A DNA stretch of 64,000 nt from positions 744,001-808,000 of the forward strand of contig JBAGRP010000001.1 of the NCBI GenBank assembly GCA_036924855.1, in the 5' to 3' direction. The notes under the pieces were generated by a model. That model ran no database searches. It saw only the letters and a list, made by a program, of their open reading frames with translations, and was not told where the DNA came from. This document shows, piece after piece, positions 44,042 to 52,697 of the stretch. The position numbers and the translations under genes were made by a program. The DNA is from Nitrobacteraceae bacterium AZCC 2146. GTDB lineage: Bacteria > Pseudomonadota > Alphaproteobacteria > Rhizobiales > Xanthobacteraceae. The first letter of the stretch is position 1. Every line of letters begins with the position of its first letter.

Positions 44042-44237
44042 CGCACAATTGATTCGCGCCAACGCAAGTCTGTTCATAGCTCGCACTGTGTTCGTTTTTT
44101 GTCTTTGCGACGCAAGCGACGGTGTTATCTTGGAACTGCGAGATTCGCGGCGCGTCATCATGAATTGTCATCGATGGGCACGCGGGGGTGGCTGTCATCG
44201 CACTGACAGTCCGCAACTAAGTGTGGGATCCGGGGTC

Positions 44238-44906
44238 ATGGGGTCGGACGGATTTGAGTCCAAGCGATTGGGAAGCCTGATACCGGGCGGTGCGGGATCA
44301 TCGCGAGCCGGACCGACGGAATTTCCAGCCAATGCCGAGCGCGATGCGCTGGATCCTTTTGCTGCAGGTCTGGCCGACGGTACGGCCGCCGATCTCGTCG
44401 AAATCAGCGGCGTCATCAAATGGTTCGACGCCTCCAAAGGTTATGGCTTCATCATTCCCGACAATGGCGCGGCCGATGTGTTGCTGCATGTTACTGTGCT
44501 GCGCCGCGACGGCTACCAGACCGCCTATGAAGGCGCCCGCGTCGTGGTCGAATGCGTGCAGCGTGCCAAGGGCTATCAGGCGTTCCGGATCGTCTCGATG
44601 GACGAGTCCACCGCGATCCATCCGGCGCAGATGCTGCCGCCACGCACCCATGTCAGTGTCACCCCGACGAGCGGCCTGGAGCGGGCGCAAGTGAAGTGGT
44701 TCAACCGGTTGCGCGGCTTCGGTTTTCTGAGTTGCGGTGAGGGCACCCCGGACATCTTCGTGCACATGGAAACCCTGCGCCGCTTCGGCATGACCGAGCT
44801 ACGCCCCGGCCAGTATGTGCTGGTGCGGTTCGGGCCCGGCTCCAAGGGCATGATGGCGGCCGAAATCCAGCCGGAGACAGGCTCCCCCGGTCTGTCGTCG
44901 CACTGA
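44238..44906 (+). CDS. Double cold-shock-domain protein
   Basis: The 222-residue protein carries two cold-shock domains: CSD1 at about 57-125 ([23 protein letters not shown]) and CSD2 at about 148-215 ([25 protein letters not shown]). The RNP1 and RNP2 nucleic-acid-binding motifs are present in both. The N-terminal 50 residues are disordered and Ser/Gly-rich. Tandem-CSD proteins of this kind are common in Rhizobiales, and probably bind RNA or single-stranded DNA during stress. The frame is open much further upstream; ATG 44238 is the first to start the recognisable chain. Confidence 0.88.
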   Translation: MGSDGFESKRLGSLIPGGAGSSRAGPTEFPANAERDALDPFAAGLADGTAADLVEISGVIKWFDASKGYGFIIPDNGAADVLLHVTVLRRDGYQTAYEGARVVVECVQRAKGYQAFRIVSMDESTAIHPAQMLPPRTHVSVTPTSGLERAQVKWFNRLRGFGFLSCGEGTPDIFVHMETLRRFGMTELRPGQYVLVRFGPGSKGMMAAEIQPETGSPGLSSH

Positions 44907-45048
44907 TCCCGATCTTTCCGGCGATCTGAATCGACCATGCAGCGCCATCACGCGGCTGTGCATTCGTCGATCTGGTATTTGCCATCATCGTCGGGCTAGG
45001 GTCGCGCCGCCCGGCGCCTCGACCGGGTTTTGGCGTGGATTGCTGTTG

Positions 45049-45528
45049 ATGAATTTCCGTGATTTTGCCGCTTCTCTCCGCGCGCCGATGCTGGCCTTCG
45101 CCGCGCTGGTCGCACTGGCGTCCCTGAATGGTGTCGCCACTGCCGCCGACGTCCAGCCGCTGGAGATCGTCACCAAATCCGGCGTACAGATGTTCTCCGT
45201 CGAGATGGCCACCACCGACAAGGAGCGCGAGACCGGCCTGATGTACCGCAAGGAATTGGCGGATGGCCGCGGCATGCTGTTCGACTTCACCCCGGAGCAG
45301 CAGGTCTCGATGTGGATGAAGAACACTTTTATTTCGCTCGACATGATCTTCATCCGCGCCGACGGCCGGATCCTGCGCATCGCCGAGAACACCGAACCGC
45401 AATCGACGAAGATCATCCCGTCCGGCGGCCCCGCCAAGGGCGTGCTTGAGGTGATCGCCGGCACCGCCCGGAAATACGGCATCGTCCCCGGCGACCAGAT
45501 CGTGCACCCGCTGTTCAAGGCGCGCTGA
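45049..45528 (+). CDS. Exported DUF192 family protein
   Basis: The 159-residue protein has a signal peptide and the DUF192 core: MATTDKERETGLMYRKEL, GMLFDF, MWMKNTFISLDMIFI and AKGVLEV. The family is of unknown function and occurs next to cold-shock genes in many genomes, as here (142 bases downstream of the double CSD gene). A TTG start three codons earlier is possible. It precedes tRNA-Pro. Confidence 0.88.
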   Translation: MNFRDFAASLRAPMLAFAALVALASLNGVATAADVQPLEIVTKSGVQMFSVEMATTDKERETGLMYRKELADGRGMLFDFTPEQQVSMWMKNTFISLDMIFIRADGRILRIAENTEPQSTKIIPSGGPAKGVLEVIAGTARKYGIVPGDQIVHPLFKAR

Positions 45529-45591
45529 GCGGGAGAGGCGCCGCAGGCGCCTTGCTGCCCCCGGGTTAAGCGTGTATCGACACGGGATTGT

Positions 45592-45668
45592 CGGGGTATA
45601 GCGCAGCCTGGTAGCGCGGCAGTTTTGGGTACTGCAGGTCCAAGGTTCGAATCCTTGTGCCCCGACCA
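45592..45668 (+). tRNA. tRNA-Pro (anticodon TGG)
   Basis: The sequence CGGGGTA...TGCCCCGACCA folds to a cloverleaf, with anticodon stem GCAGT/ACTGC, loop TTTGGGT giving TGG, T arm GGTTCGAATCC, and encoded CCA (45666-45668). Seventy-seven bases. Confidence 0.97.
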
Positions 45669-45759
45669 TTTCAATTAGATCAATGCTTTACCTCTTTGTA
45701 TTGTACCGACGAAGGCGCCTTTTCGCGCTGTTGCGACATTCCGCGGGACGGAGTTCCGA

Positions 45760-45777
45760 TTGTCGTGAATCTGTCAT
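45760..45777 (+). promoter_or_regulatory. Pho box (PhoB-binding site) upstream of the ABC-plcP operon
   Basis: TTGTCGT-GAAT-CTGTCAT: two half-sites 11 bases apart (start to start), matching CTGTCAT-N4-CTGTCAT at 12 of 14 positions in the half-sites. It is 78 bases upstream of the substrate-binding protein ATG. Confidence 0.7.
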
Positions 45778-45854
45778 GTAGCTGCTGCCATTGAAACGTC
45801 TGGCCGGCACGCGCCGACAGGCCATAGTCCATTTGCCAGCCGGAGATTTCCGCC

Positions 45855-46862
45855 ATGAAGATGCGCTTCCTTGTTGCGGCCCTGTTTGCCCTCGCGTTCT
45901 TCGCGCCGCAGGCGCCCGCCCGTGCCGCCGACGTGATCTGCTACAACTGCCCGCCGGAATGGGCGGACTGGGCGTCGATGGTCAAGGCGATCAAGGCCGA
46001 CCTCAATATCGAGATGCCGCACGACAACAAGAATTCCGGTCAGGCGCTGGCGCAAATTCTGGCCGAGAAGGCCAATCCGGTCGGCGACATCGGCTATTTC
46101 GGCGTCACCTTCGGCATGAAGGCGAAGGCCCAGGACGCGCTGGAGCCCTACAAGCCCGCTGGATGGGACCAGGTCGATGCCGGCCTGAAGGATCCCGACG
46201 GCTACTGGACCACGATCCATTCCGGCACCCTGGGCTTCTTCGTCAACAAGGACGCGCTATCAGGCGCGCCGGTGCCGAAGTGCTGGATGGATCTGTTGAA
46301 GCCGGCCTACAAGGGCATGGTCGGCTATCTCGATCCGTCGTCGGCGGCGGTCGGTTATGTGGGCGCGGTCGCCGTCAATCTGGCGCTCGGCGGCTCGGCC
46401 GAGAATTTTGAGCCGGGGCTGAAATTCTTCAAGGACCTGAAGAAGAACGATCCGATCGTTCCGAAGCAGACATCCTATGCCCGCGTGGTGTCCGGCGAAA
46501 TGCCGATCCTGCTCGACTACGACTTCAATGCCTACCGCGCGAAGTATTCGGAGAAGGGCAATTTCGAGTTCGTGATTCCCTGCGAAGGTTCGGTGGTGTT
46601 TCCCTATGTCGTCGGTCTCGTGAAGAACGCGCCGGACAAGGACAAGGCCAAGAAGGTGATGGACTATCTGTTGTCCGACAAGGGCCAGGCGATCTGGACC
46701 AACGCCTATCTGCGTCCGGCCCGCAAGATCGACCTGCCGGAAGCCGTGAAGGCGAAATTCCTGCCGGACAGCGACTATGCCCGCGCCAAGAGCGTCGACT
46801 GGGGCAAGATGGAGCTGGTGCAGAAAGGTTTCACCGAGCGCTATCTCACCGAAGTCCGTTGA
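45855..46862 (+). CDS. ABC transporter substrate-binding protein (operon head)
   Basis: The 335-residue exported protein has a signal peptide (AALFALAFFAPQAPARA) and a periplasmic binding domain of the iron/putrescine/phosphonate (AfuA/PotD-like) class: VICYNCPPEWADWASMV, then NSGQALAQILAEKANP and GEMPILLDYDFNAYRAKY. The ligand cannot be named. It heads an operon with two permeases, an ATPase and a PlcP-like phosphoesterase. The Pho box upstream suggests induction when phosphate is short, so a phosphorus-containing ligand is a fair guess. Confidence 0.9.
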   Translation: MKMRFLVAALFALAFFAPQAPARAADVICYNCPPEWADWASMVKAIKADLNIEMPHDNKNSGQALAQILAEKANPVGDIGYFGVTFGMKAKAQDALEPYKPAGWDQVDAGLKDPDGYWTTIHSGTLGFFVNKDALSGAPVPKCWMDLLKPAYKGMVGYLDPSSAAVGYVGAVAVNLALGGSAENFEPGLKFFKDLKKNDPIVPKQTSYARVVSGEMPILLDYDFNAYRAKYSEKGNFEFVIPCEGSVVFPYVVGLVKNAPDKDKAKKVMDYLLSDKGQAIWTNAYLRPARKIDLPEAVKAKFLPDSDYARAKSVDWGKMELVQKGFTERYLTEVR

Positions 46863-46904
46863 TGCAGAATGGTGCCCCGGCTCGGGCAGGGGCACCATCA
46901 CGCC

Positions 46905-47720
46905 ATGTCGCATAGAAGCTTTATCTGGATCTGCCTGCTGCCGCTCGCGGTGGTGACGGCAGCGTTCTTCCTGCTGCCGATGGCGCAACTGATCGTGGTC
47001 GGCGCCGCCGGCCCGCGCGGGCTGACGGCCTATCTCGCCATCCTCACTGAGCCGCGTTATCGCGCGACGCTGATCAATACCGTGGTGCTGGCGGCGGCGA
47101 CCACGATTGCGACGCTGGTCATCGCCACCATCGCCGGCCTGTTCCTGCAGCGCCATCGCTTTCCCGGCCGCGCCGTGCTGATTGCGATGCTGACCTTTCC
47201 GCTGGCATTTCCCGGCGTCGTGGTCGGCTTCCTGATCATCCTGCTCGCGGGGCGGCAGGGACTGATCGGCGCGATCTCGAACACGCTGACCGGAGAAAAA
47301 ATCGTGTTCGCCTATTCGATCTTCGGGCTGTTCCTCGGCTATCTCTATTTCTCCATCCCGCGCGTGATCCTCACCATCATGGCGGCGGTGCAGAAGCTCG
47401 ATGTCGGGCTGGAGGAGGCGGCGCGCTCGCTCGGCGCCAGCCCCTGGGCGGTGCAGCGCGACGTGGTGTTGCCGGCGCTGGGGCCGGCCTTCGTCGCCTC
47501 CGGCGCGATTGCCTTCGCCACCGCGATGGGTGCGTTCGGCACGGCGTTCACGCTGGCGACCAATATCGATGTGCTGCCGATGCTGATCTATACCGAGTTC
47601 ACGCTGGCCGCGAATTTCTCGATCTCGGCAGCGCTGTCGATCGGGCTTGGCATCATCGCCTGGGCGATCCTGTCGCTGGCACGCTCGTTCAGCGGCGGCA
47701 CCGTCGCGGCGGCCGGATAG
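46905..47720 (+). CDS. ABC transporter permease 1
   Basis: The 271-residue membrane protein has six helices and the binding-protein-dependent transport system motif EEAARSLGASPWAVQRDVVLPALGP (the EAA loop that touches the ATPase). It starts 42 bases after the substrate-binding gene and ends 4 bases before permease 2. Works with permease 2 as a heterodimer. The upstream 12 codons of the open frame are omitted. Confidence 0.92.
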   Translation: MSHRSFIWICLLPLAVVTAAFFLLPMAQLIVVGAAGPRGLTAYLAILTEPRYRATLINTVVLAAATTIATLVIATIAGLFLQRHRFPGRAVLIAMLTFPLAFPGVVVGFLIILLAGRQGLIGAISNTLTGEKIVFAYSIFGLFLGYLYFSIPRVILTIMAAVQKLDVGLEEAARSLGASPWAVQRDVVLPALGPAFVASGAIAFATAMGAFGTAFTLATNIDVLPMLIYTEFTLAANFSISAALSIGLGIIAWAILSLARSFSGGTVAAAG

Positions 47721-47724
47721 AGCC

Positions 47725-48510
47725 ATGCGCGATCGCCTGATCTTCGCCAGCCAGCTCGGTTTCACGCTGCTTGTCGCCGCGTTCCTGGTGGTGCCCGTCG
47801 TGCTGTCGATATCGGCCGGCGTCACCGTCAATTACTTCCGCGGTATCCAGTCCGGCGTCACCCTGCGATGGGTGATGCAGGTGTGGGATCTCTATGCCGG
47901 CGAGATAGGGCTGTCCTTCGTGATCGCGTTTGCGACGCTGGCGGTGACGCTCATCGTCGGCGTTCCCGCGGCCTATGCGCTGCATGTGCGCGGCGGAAAA
48001 CTGTCCCGCATCATCGAGGAAATCATCACGCTGCCACTGGCGATCCCCGGCCTCGCCATCGCATTGGCGCTGCTGCTGACCTATGGTGGCTTCGGCAGCT
48101 TTCGCCGCTCCTGGATATTCATCCTCACTGGCCATGTCGTCTTCACCATGCCGTTCATGGTGCGCTCGGTGATGGCGGTGTTTGCGACCATCGACATCAA
48201 GACTCTCGATGAAGGCGCGGCCTCGCTCGGCGCCTCGCCGTGGCAGCGGTTTTGCGATGTCATCGTGCCTAACGCGATGCCCGGCATTCTCGCGGGGGCC
48301 CTGATGGTGGTGACGCTGTCGCTCGGCGAGTTCAACCTGACCTGGATGCTGCACACGCCGCTGACCAAGACGCTGCCGGTCGGCCTCGCCGATGCTTACG
48401 CTTCGATGCGGCTCGAAGTCGCTTCCGCCTACACCCTGATTTTCTTTGTCATGATTGTCCCGCTTCTGGTGGCGATGCAGATGTTTGCCGACGAGGGCCA
48501 GAAGAAATGA
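47725..48510 (+). CDS. ABC transporter permease 2
   Basis: The 261-residue membrane protein has six helices and the EAA-type loop DEGAASLGASPWQRFCDVIVP. It starts 4 bases after permease 1. Its stop overlaps the start of the ATPase gene (ATGA), so translation is coupled. Confidence 0.92.
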   Translation: MRDRLIFASQLGFTLLVAAFLVVPVVLSISAGVTVNYFRGIQSGVTLRWVMQVWDLYAGEIGLSFVIAFATLAVTLIVGVPAAYALHVRGGKLSRIIEEIITLPLAIPGLAIALALLLTYGGFGSFRRSWIFILTGHVVFTMPFMVRSVMAVFATIDIKTLDEGAASLGASPWQRFCDVIVPNAMPGILAGALMVVTLSLGEFNLTWMLHTPLTKTLPVGLADAYASMRLEVASAYTLIFFVMIVPLLVAMQMFADEGQKK

Positions 48511-49568
48511 CTGCAATCGCGGGACACGGCGCCTCGGTGCATATCGAGCGCTGCGGCAAGACATTTTCGGATGGCACCCAGGCGCTGGCGCCGGCCAGCC
48601 TCGATATCGTCAGCGGCGAGACACTGGTGCTGCTCGGCCCGTCCGGCTGCGGCAAGACCACCATGCTGCGCATCATCGCCGGCCTCGAGCAGCCCGACAT
48701 CGGCGGCCGCGTGCTGTTCGACGACGCCGACATGACGTCGGTGCCGATCGAGCAGCGCAATGTCGGCATGGTGTTCCAGTCCTACGCGCTGTTTCCCAAT
48801 ATGAGTGTCGCCGACAATATCGGCTATGGCCTCAAGATCCGCGGTGTCGACAGCAAGGCGCGCGCAGCGCGCATCGCCGAGATGGTGGCGCTGACCAATA
48901 TCGGCGGCCTTGAAGACCGCCGCATCGACCAGCTCTCCGGCGGCCAGCGCCAGCGCGTCGCTCTCGCCCGCGCCGTCGCCATCCGTCCGCGCGTGCTGCT
49001 GCTCGACGAGCCCTTGACCGCGCTCGACGCCTCGCTGCGCGATCGACTGCGCGGCGAACTCAACCGCCTGCTGCGTTCGCTGGGGATCACCGCGATCTAT
49101 GTGACCCATGACCAGTCCGAAGCGATGGAGCTCGGCGACCGCATCGTGGTGATGCGCAAGGGCGCCATCGCCCAGATCGGCACGCCGCGCGAGGTGTACT
49201 TCACACCGCAGAGTCGCTTTGTCGCGGAGTTCGTCGGGGCGGCGAATATCGTGGAAGGCGCGGTGTCTGGCGGACAGCTTGTACTACCCGGTGGCCGGCT
49301 GGCGCTAAATGCAGCGACCGATGTTGCGGCGGCCGTGGCGATGATCCGGCCGGAGACGATCCGGATTGTCGGCGAGGGCGACGCCTCGCTCACCGGCACC
49401 ATTGAAAGCGTCAGCTTCATCGGCGACAAGCAGCGCATCGTCGTCACCGGCGCCTCCGGCAAGCCTTTGGCTGTGGATGCACCGAATACGATTGTAGTCA
49501 GTGTCGGCGAGCGCGTCGGCCTGTCGATTGCGCCGGAAGCCGTTCGCCTGCTGCCAAAGGAAGACTGA
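48507..49568 (+). CDS. ABC transporter ATP-binding protein
   Basis: The 353-residue ATPase has Walker A GPSGCGKTT, the signature LSGGQRQRVALARA, Walker B LLLDEPLTALDA and the H-loop TAIYVTHDQSEAMELGD. A C-terminal TOBE-like regulatory domain (residues about 245-350) follows, as in PotA/UgpC-type transporters. Overlaps the end of permease 2 and the start of the plcP-like gene (A of the stop codon is used by ATG). Confidence 0.94.
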   Translation: MTAIAGHGASVHIERCGKTFSDGTQALAPASLDIVSGETLVLLGPSGCGKTTMLRIIAGLEQPDIGGRVLFDDADMTSVPIEQRNVGMVFQSYALFPNMSVADNIGYGLKIRGVDSKARAARIAEMVALTNIGGLEDRRIDQLSGGQRQRVALARAVAIRPRVLLLDEPLTALDASLRDRLRGELNRLLRSLGITAIYVTHDQSEAMELGDRIVVMRKGAIAQIGTPREVYFTPQSRFVAEFVGAANIVEGAVSGGQLVLPGGRLALNAATDVAAAVAMIRPETIRIVGEGDASLTGTIESVSFIGDKQRIVVTGASGKPLAVDAPNTIVVSVGERVGLSIAPEAVRLLPKED

Positions 49569-50407
49569 TGTCGTCGAAACCTGTACTGATCGCGCAGATT
49601 TCCGATCTGCATATCAAGGCGCCCGGCGAACTCGCCTATGGCAAGGTCGATACGGCAAAAGCGCTGCAGCGCTGCGTGGCCGCGCTGAATGACTTCACGC
49701 CGCGTCCCGATCTCGTAGTGATCTCCGGCGATCTCGCGGACACGCCGACACCGGAGGAATACGACCACCTCAAGCGGCTGCTGGCGTCGCTGCAGATTCC
49801 CTTCATCGGCATTCCCGGCAATCACGATTCGCGCGAGATGATGCGAGCGGCATTTCCGGAGCAGGCCTATGCGACGCCGTCCGGCGCGCTCAACCGGACG
49901 CGTAGCGTCGGCGGCCTTGATGTCGTCCTGCTGGATTCCAGCGTCGCCGGAAAGCCGCATGGCGTACTCGAAGCCGCGACGCTGCAATGGCTGGATGCGA
50001 CCCTGGCGTCATCGCCGCAACGGCCTGCGTTGCTGTTCCTGCATCATCCGCCGTTCCGGACGGGAATCGAGCACATGGACGTGCAGAATCTCCTCAACGC
50101 CGCCGACCTCGTGCCGATCATTCGCCGACATCCGCGGGTCCAGCTGGTCGCCGCCGGCCATGTCCATCGCGCGACGCTGACGACGTTCGCCGGCGTGGCC
50201 GCCACGATCTGCCCGGCGCCGAATCATGCCGTTGATCTCGATCTCGGCGAATTGCGCGAGCCGTCGTTCAAGGTCGAACCGCCGGCGTTTCATCTGCACG
50301 TCTGGTTTGCCGATGAGGCATTCGGCCGCACGGTGACGCACCAGGTGCCAATCGGGCAATTTGACGGGCCGCATCCGTTCTTCGGGCCCGACGGCGAATT
50401 GCTGTGA
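49568..50407 (+). CDS. plcP: Metallophosphoesterase, PlcP/GpdQ type (intracellular phospholipase C candidate)
   Basis: The 279-residue cytoplasmic enzyme has the dinuclear metal motifs: Asp13-x-His15 (ISDLHI), GDLAD at 54-58, GNHD at 84-87, HHPP at 159-162 and GHVH at 197-200. The layout matches the class III phosphodiesterases GpdQ and the rhizobial PlcP. PlcP of Sinorhizobium meliloti cleaves phosphatidylcholine to diacylglycerol under phosphate limitation, feeding the BtaA reaction. The linked btaA and btaB, and the Pho box, support this role. It is the last gene of the operon, starting on the final base of the ATPase stop. Confidence 0.82.
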   Translation: MSSKPVLIAQISDLHIKAPGELAYGKVDTAKALQRCVAALNDFTPRPDLVVISGDLADTPTPEEYDHLKRLLASLQIPFIGIPGNHDSREMMRAAFPEQAYATPSGALNRTRSVGGLDVVLLDSSVAGKPHGVLEAATLQWLDATLASSPQRPALLFLHHPPFRTGIEHMDVQNLLNAADLVPIIRRHPRVQLVAAGHVHRATLTTFAGVAATICPAPNHAVDLDLGELREPSFKVEPPAFHLHVWFADEAFGRTVTHQVPIGQFDGPHPFFGPDGELL

Positions 50408-50432
50408 GATAACGCGACGTCGTCTGCGCAGT

Positions 50433-50654
50433 TCAGGCGGCGAGGTCCCACAGCCGCGGCGAGCCGCGCAGCATCACCGCGCGTCCCTTCGGCGTCAGGA
50501 ACGGTCCGGAATTCGACAGCGTGGCCAGATCGAGTGCGCTTAGCTGTTCAAGGATGTAGCGATTCAGTTTGCCCGCAGCGGCGCCTGCCGGGCGAAGCGC
50601 CCGCAGCGTGTCCCATTGATCGTTTGTCAGATCGTGGTCGATATCTGTATGCAT
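50433..50654 (-). CDS. Small protein of unknown function
   Basis: The 73-residue protein starts MHTDIDHDLTNDQWDTLRALR and has the segment LSALDLATLSNSGPFLTPKGRAVM, reminiscent of a winged-helix repeat but too short to be sure. ATG 50654 has GCAGGATGCC upstream. It lies in the gap between plcP and the LPG-synthase-like gene, convergent to plcP. Confidence 0.6.
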   Translation of the reverse strand: MHTDIDHDLTNDQWDTLRALRPAGAAAGKLNRYILEQLSALDLATLSNSGPFLTPKGRAVMLRGSPRLWDLAA

Positions 50655-50780
50655 GGCATCCTGCGTCGTGTGATCTGAGCAGGCTTTACCCATCCAGCAT
50701 GAAACTGGTGCGACTGCATTGAGTCCGAAATTCGATGTCCCCGAAAATATGCGCGACGGCACGGTAACGATTTTGCGCAA

Positions 50781-50798
50781 GTGTCATGTCAACGTGGC
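50781..50798 (+). promoter_or_regulatory. Weak Pho-box-like site upstream of the LPG-synthase-like gene
   Basis: GTGTCAT-GTCA-ACGTGGC: the first half-site is good, the second poor. It lies 63 bases before the GTG at 50862. Given as a candidate only because both flanking units carry better sites. Confidence 0.3.
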
Positions 50799-50861
50799 AA
50801 CAGAACGGCTTGATCGGGCGCGAATCAAGATGATGCCGGATCGTCGAGAAGATGGAGAGAT

Positions 50862-51851
50862 GTGCTGCGCGGCTTGAACAGAGCAATCCAGGTGATCGGC
50901 GCGCGCGCCGGCTGGCGATGGCTCGGCATTGTCGTCAGCCTTGCGATCGCCGTAATCGCGTTTACCGCGCTGACCCACGCGCTGAAGGGTGTCGATTTCG
51001 CGGAGGTGCTGGCTGCGATGCGGCTGACGCAGCCTGTCAGCATCGTGCTGTCGCTGGGGCTGGTCGCGATCTCCTACGGCAGCCTGACCTTGTACGATCT
51101 GCTGGCGGTGCGGATGATCGGGCGCGGCGACATTCCGTTTCGCATCGCAGCCCTTGCCAGCTTCACCAGCTATCCGATCGCGCACGGCACCGGCGCCGTG
51201 CTGCTGGTGTCGTCGGCGATCCGCTATCGCATCTATGCGCCGCACGGAATCGGCGTCGCCGACGTCGCGCGAATCTGTTTCCTGACCGGACTGACGTTCT
51301 GGCTCGGTAACCTCACGGCGCTTGGTCTCAGCATCCTCTATGAGCCGGACGCGATCAGCCGGATCGATCACCTTTCACCTGAGATCAATCGGTCGATCGC
51401 AGTCGCCGTGCTGGTGGGGATCGTCGGCTATGTCGGCTGGACCTGGAACGGCAACCGGCTGTTTGGCCGCCGTCAATGGTCGGTGCCGCTGCCAAGCGGC
51501 CGCAACGTGTTCCTGCAGATCGGCATCGGCATCGTCGACCTCGGCGCCGCCGCGCTGGCGATGTATGTGCTGATTCCCGTCGGCCTGGATGTCGGCATTG
51601 CCCGGGTGATTGTGGTGTTCATCGCAGCGACGTTGCTCGGCTTTGCCAGCCATGCGCCGGCCGGCATCGGCGTGTTCGATGCGACCATCCTGGTCGGGCT
51701 GGGCGGCGAACATACCGAACAATTGCTGGCGGTGCTGCTGCTGTTCCGGCTGTTCTATCACCTGACGCCGTTCGTGCTGGCGCTGGTGTTGTTCGGCGCG
51801 GTCGAAGTGTATCGAAATATCGGACGCCGAAAGCTCAGTCAGGCTACTTAG
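50862..51851 (+). CDS. YbhN/LPG-synthase transmembrane-domain protein
   Basis: The 329-residue membrane protein has about eight helices and matches the transmembrane flippase-type domain of MprF without the lysyl-transferase domain (UPF0104/YbhN): SFTSYPIAHGTGAVLLVSSAIRYRIY, then FASHAPAGIGVFDATILVG near the C-terminus. Such proteins are linked to lipid handling in the membrane. The start is GTG 50862 with GATGGAGAGAT upstream. It sits between plcP and btaB, so it may belong to the lipid-remodelling locus. Confidence 0.85.
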   Translation: MLRGLNRAIQVIGARAGWRWLGIVVSLAIAVIAFTALTHALKGVDFAEVLAAMRLTQPVSIVLSLGLVAISYGSLTLYDLLAVRMIGRGDIPFRIAALASFTSYPIAHGTGAVLLVSSAIRYRIYAPHGIGVADVARICFLTGLTFWLGNLTALGLSILYEPDAISRIDHLSPEINRSIAVAVLVGIVGYVGWTWNGNRLFGRRQWSVPLPSGRNVFLQIGIGIVDLGAAALAMYVLIPVGLDVGIARVIVVFIAATLLGFASHAPAGIGVFDATILVGLGGEHTEQLLAVLLLFRLFYHLTPFVLALVLFGAVEVYRNIGRRKLSQAT

Positions 51852-52536
51852 GCAGCGTCAGCACCGCGGATTGCGCGTAGCCCCGGAACGGGCGATCGAA
51901 GGCGAGATTGGCGCCGGACTCTGCCGCCATCGTCATCAACACATCCTGCATGTCCCTGCGCGGCGTGACGTCAAACAGCGCCAGCCAGCGCAGCAGGAAT
52001 TTACGGGCTGCGGCGGGCAGCCGCTCCTGATTGCCGAAATCGACGATGTGCAGCCGGCCGCCGGGTTTGAGGCGGGACACCGCATTGTCGAGCACGGCGT
52101 GCCAGTCCGGAATCATCGACAGGCTGTAGGAGATCATCACGTGATCGAACGCTGATATCCCGAACAGAACAGCGGGATCGAAGGCGGTGGCGTCGCCATG
52201 GGCGACGCGAACGGTGCCATTCAATCCGCGGCGGTCGATGGCGGAGATGGCCGTGGTCAGCATTTCGGTGGAAACGTCGATGCCGTAAAAGGTTGCGCCG
52301 GGATATTGGCGGGCGGCGTGGACAAGGTTGCGGCCGGTACCGCAGCCGATCTCCAGTACCGATGCGCCGGCGGAGGGCTTGATGCCATCGATCAGCTGGT
52401 CGCGGCCGAGCAGGTAATAGCGCCGCGTCGCGTCATAGATGAAACGCTGCCAGCGATACATCCGGTTCATGCGGCGTGTGGCTTCGGTCGGCCACGCGGC
52501 TTCCGCGCCATCGTCGAAATCGGAGACAGTCGTCAC
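51844..52536 (-). CDS. btaB: AdoMet-dependent methyltransferase BtaB
   Basis: The 230-residue methyltransferase adds three methyl groups to diacylglycerylhomoserine to make DGTS. It has the class I motif SVLEIGCGTGRN (59-70), followed by FYGIDVS and the acidic motif in HGDATAF. The name BtaB rests on its pairing with btaA; by sequence alone it is a UbiE-like methyltransferase. The start is GTG 52536 with GACGAGGTG upstream. It overlaps the end of the previous gene by 8 bases and is divergent from btaA, unlike the usual btaAB operon. Confidence 0.85.
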   Translation of the reverse strand: MTTVSDFDDGAEAAWPTEATRRMNRMYRWQRFIYDATRRYYLLGRDQLIDGIKPSAGASVLEIGCGTGRNLVHAARQYPGATFYGIDVSTEMLTTAISAIDRRGLNGTVRVAHGDATAFDPAVLFGISAFDHVMISYSLSMIPDWHAVLDNAVSRLKPGGRLHIVDFGNQERLPAAARKFLLRWLALFDVTPRRDMQDVLMTMAAESGANLAFDRPFRGYAQSAVLTLPK

Positions 52537-52586
52537 GGGATCACCTCGTCGCAGTCTGGCGCACAAGCCATGCTTTTCACCGCAAC

Positions 52587-52604
52587 ACGACACCGGTGTG
52601 ACAG
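52587..52604 (-). promoter_or_regulatory. Pho box in the btaB-btaA divergent region
   Basis: On the minus strand CTGTCAC-ACCG-GTGTCGT: two half-sites with the right 11-base spacing and 11 of 14 positions in agreement with CTGTCAT repeats. It is 51 bases before the btaB start and about 95 bases before the btaA start; PhoB could act on both. A weaker site is CTGTCGC-AAAA-CCGCAGT at 52638-52655 on the btaA side. Confidence 0.68.
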
Positions 52605-52697
52605 GGCCTTACGCGTTGCGCACAGCGGAGGCCAGCGCTGTCGCAAAACCGCAGTCTGCGATTGATAAATGTTTCAAATGGTCGATTCGAGGGAACA

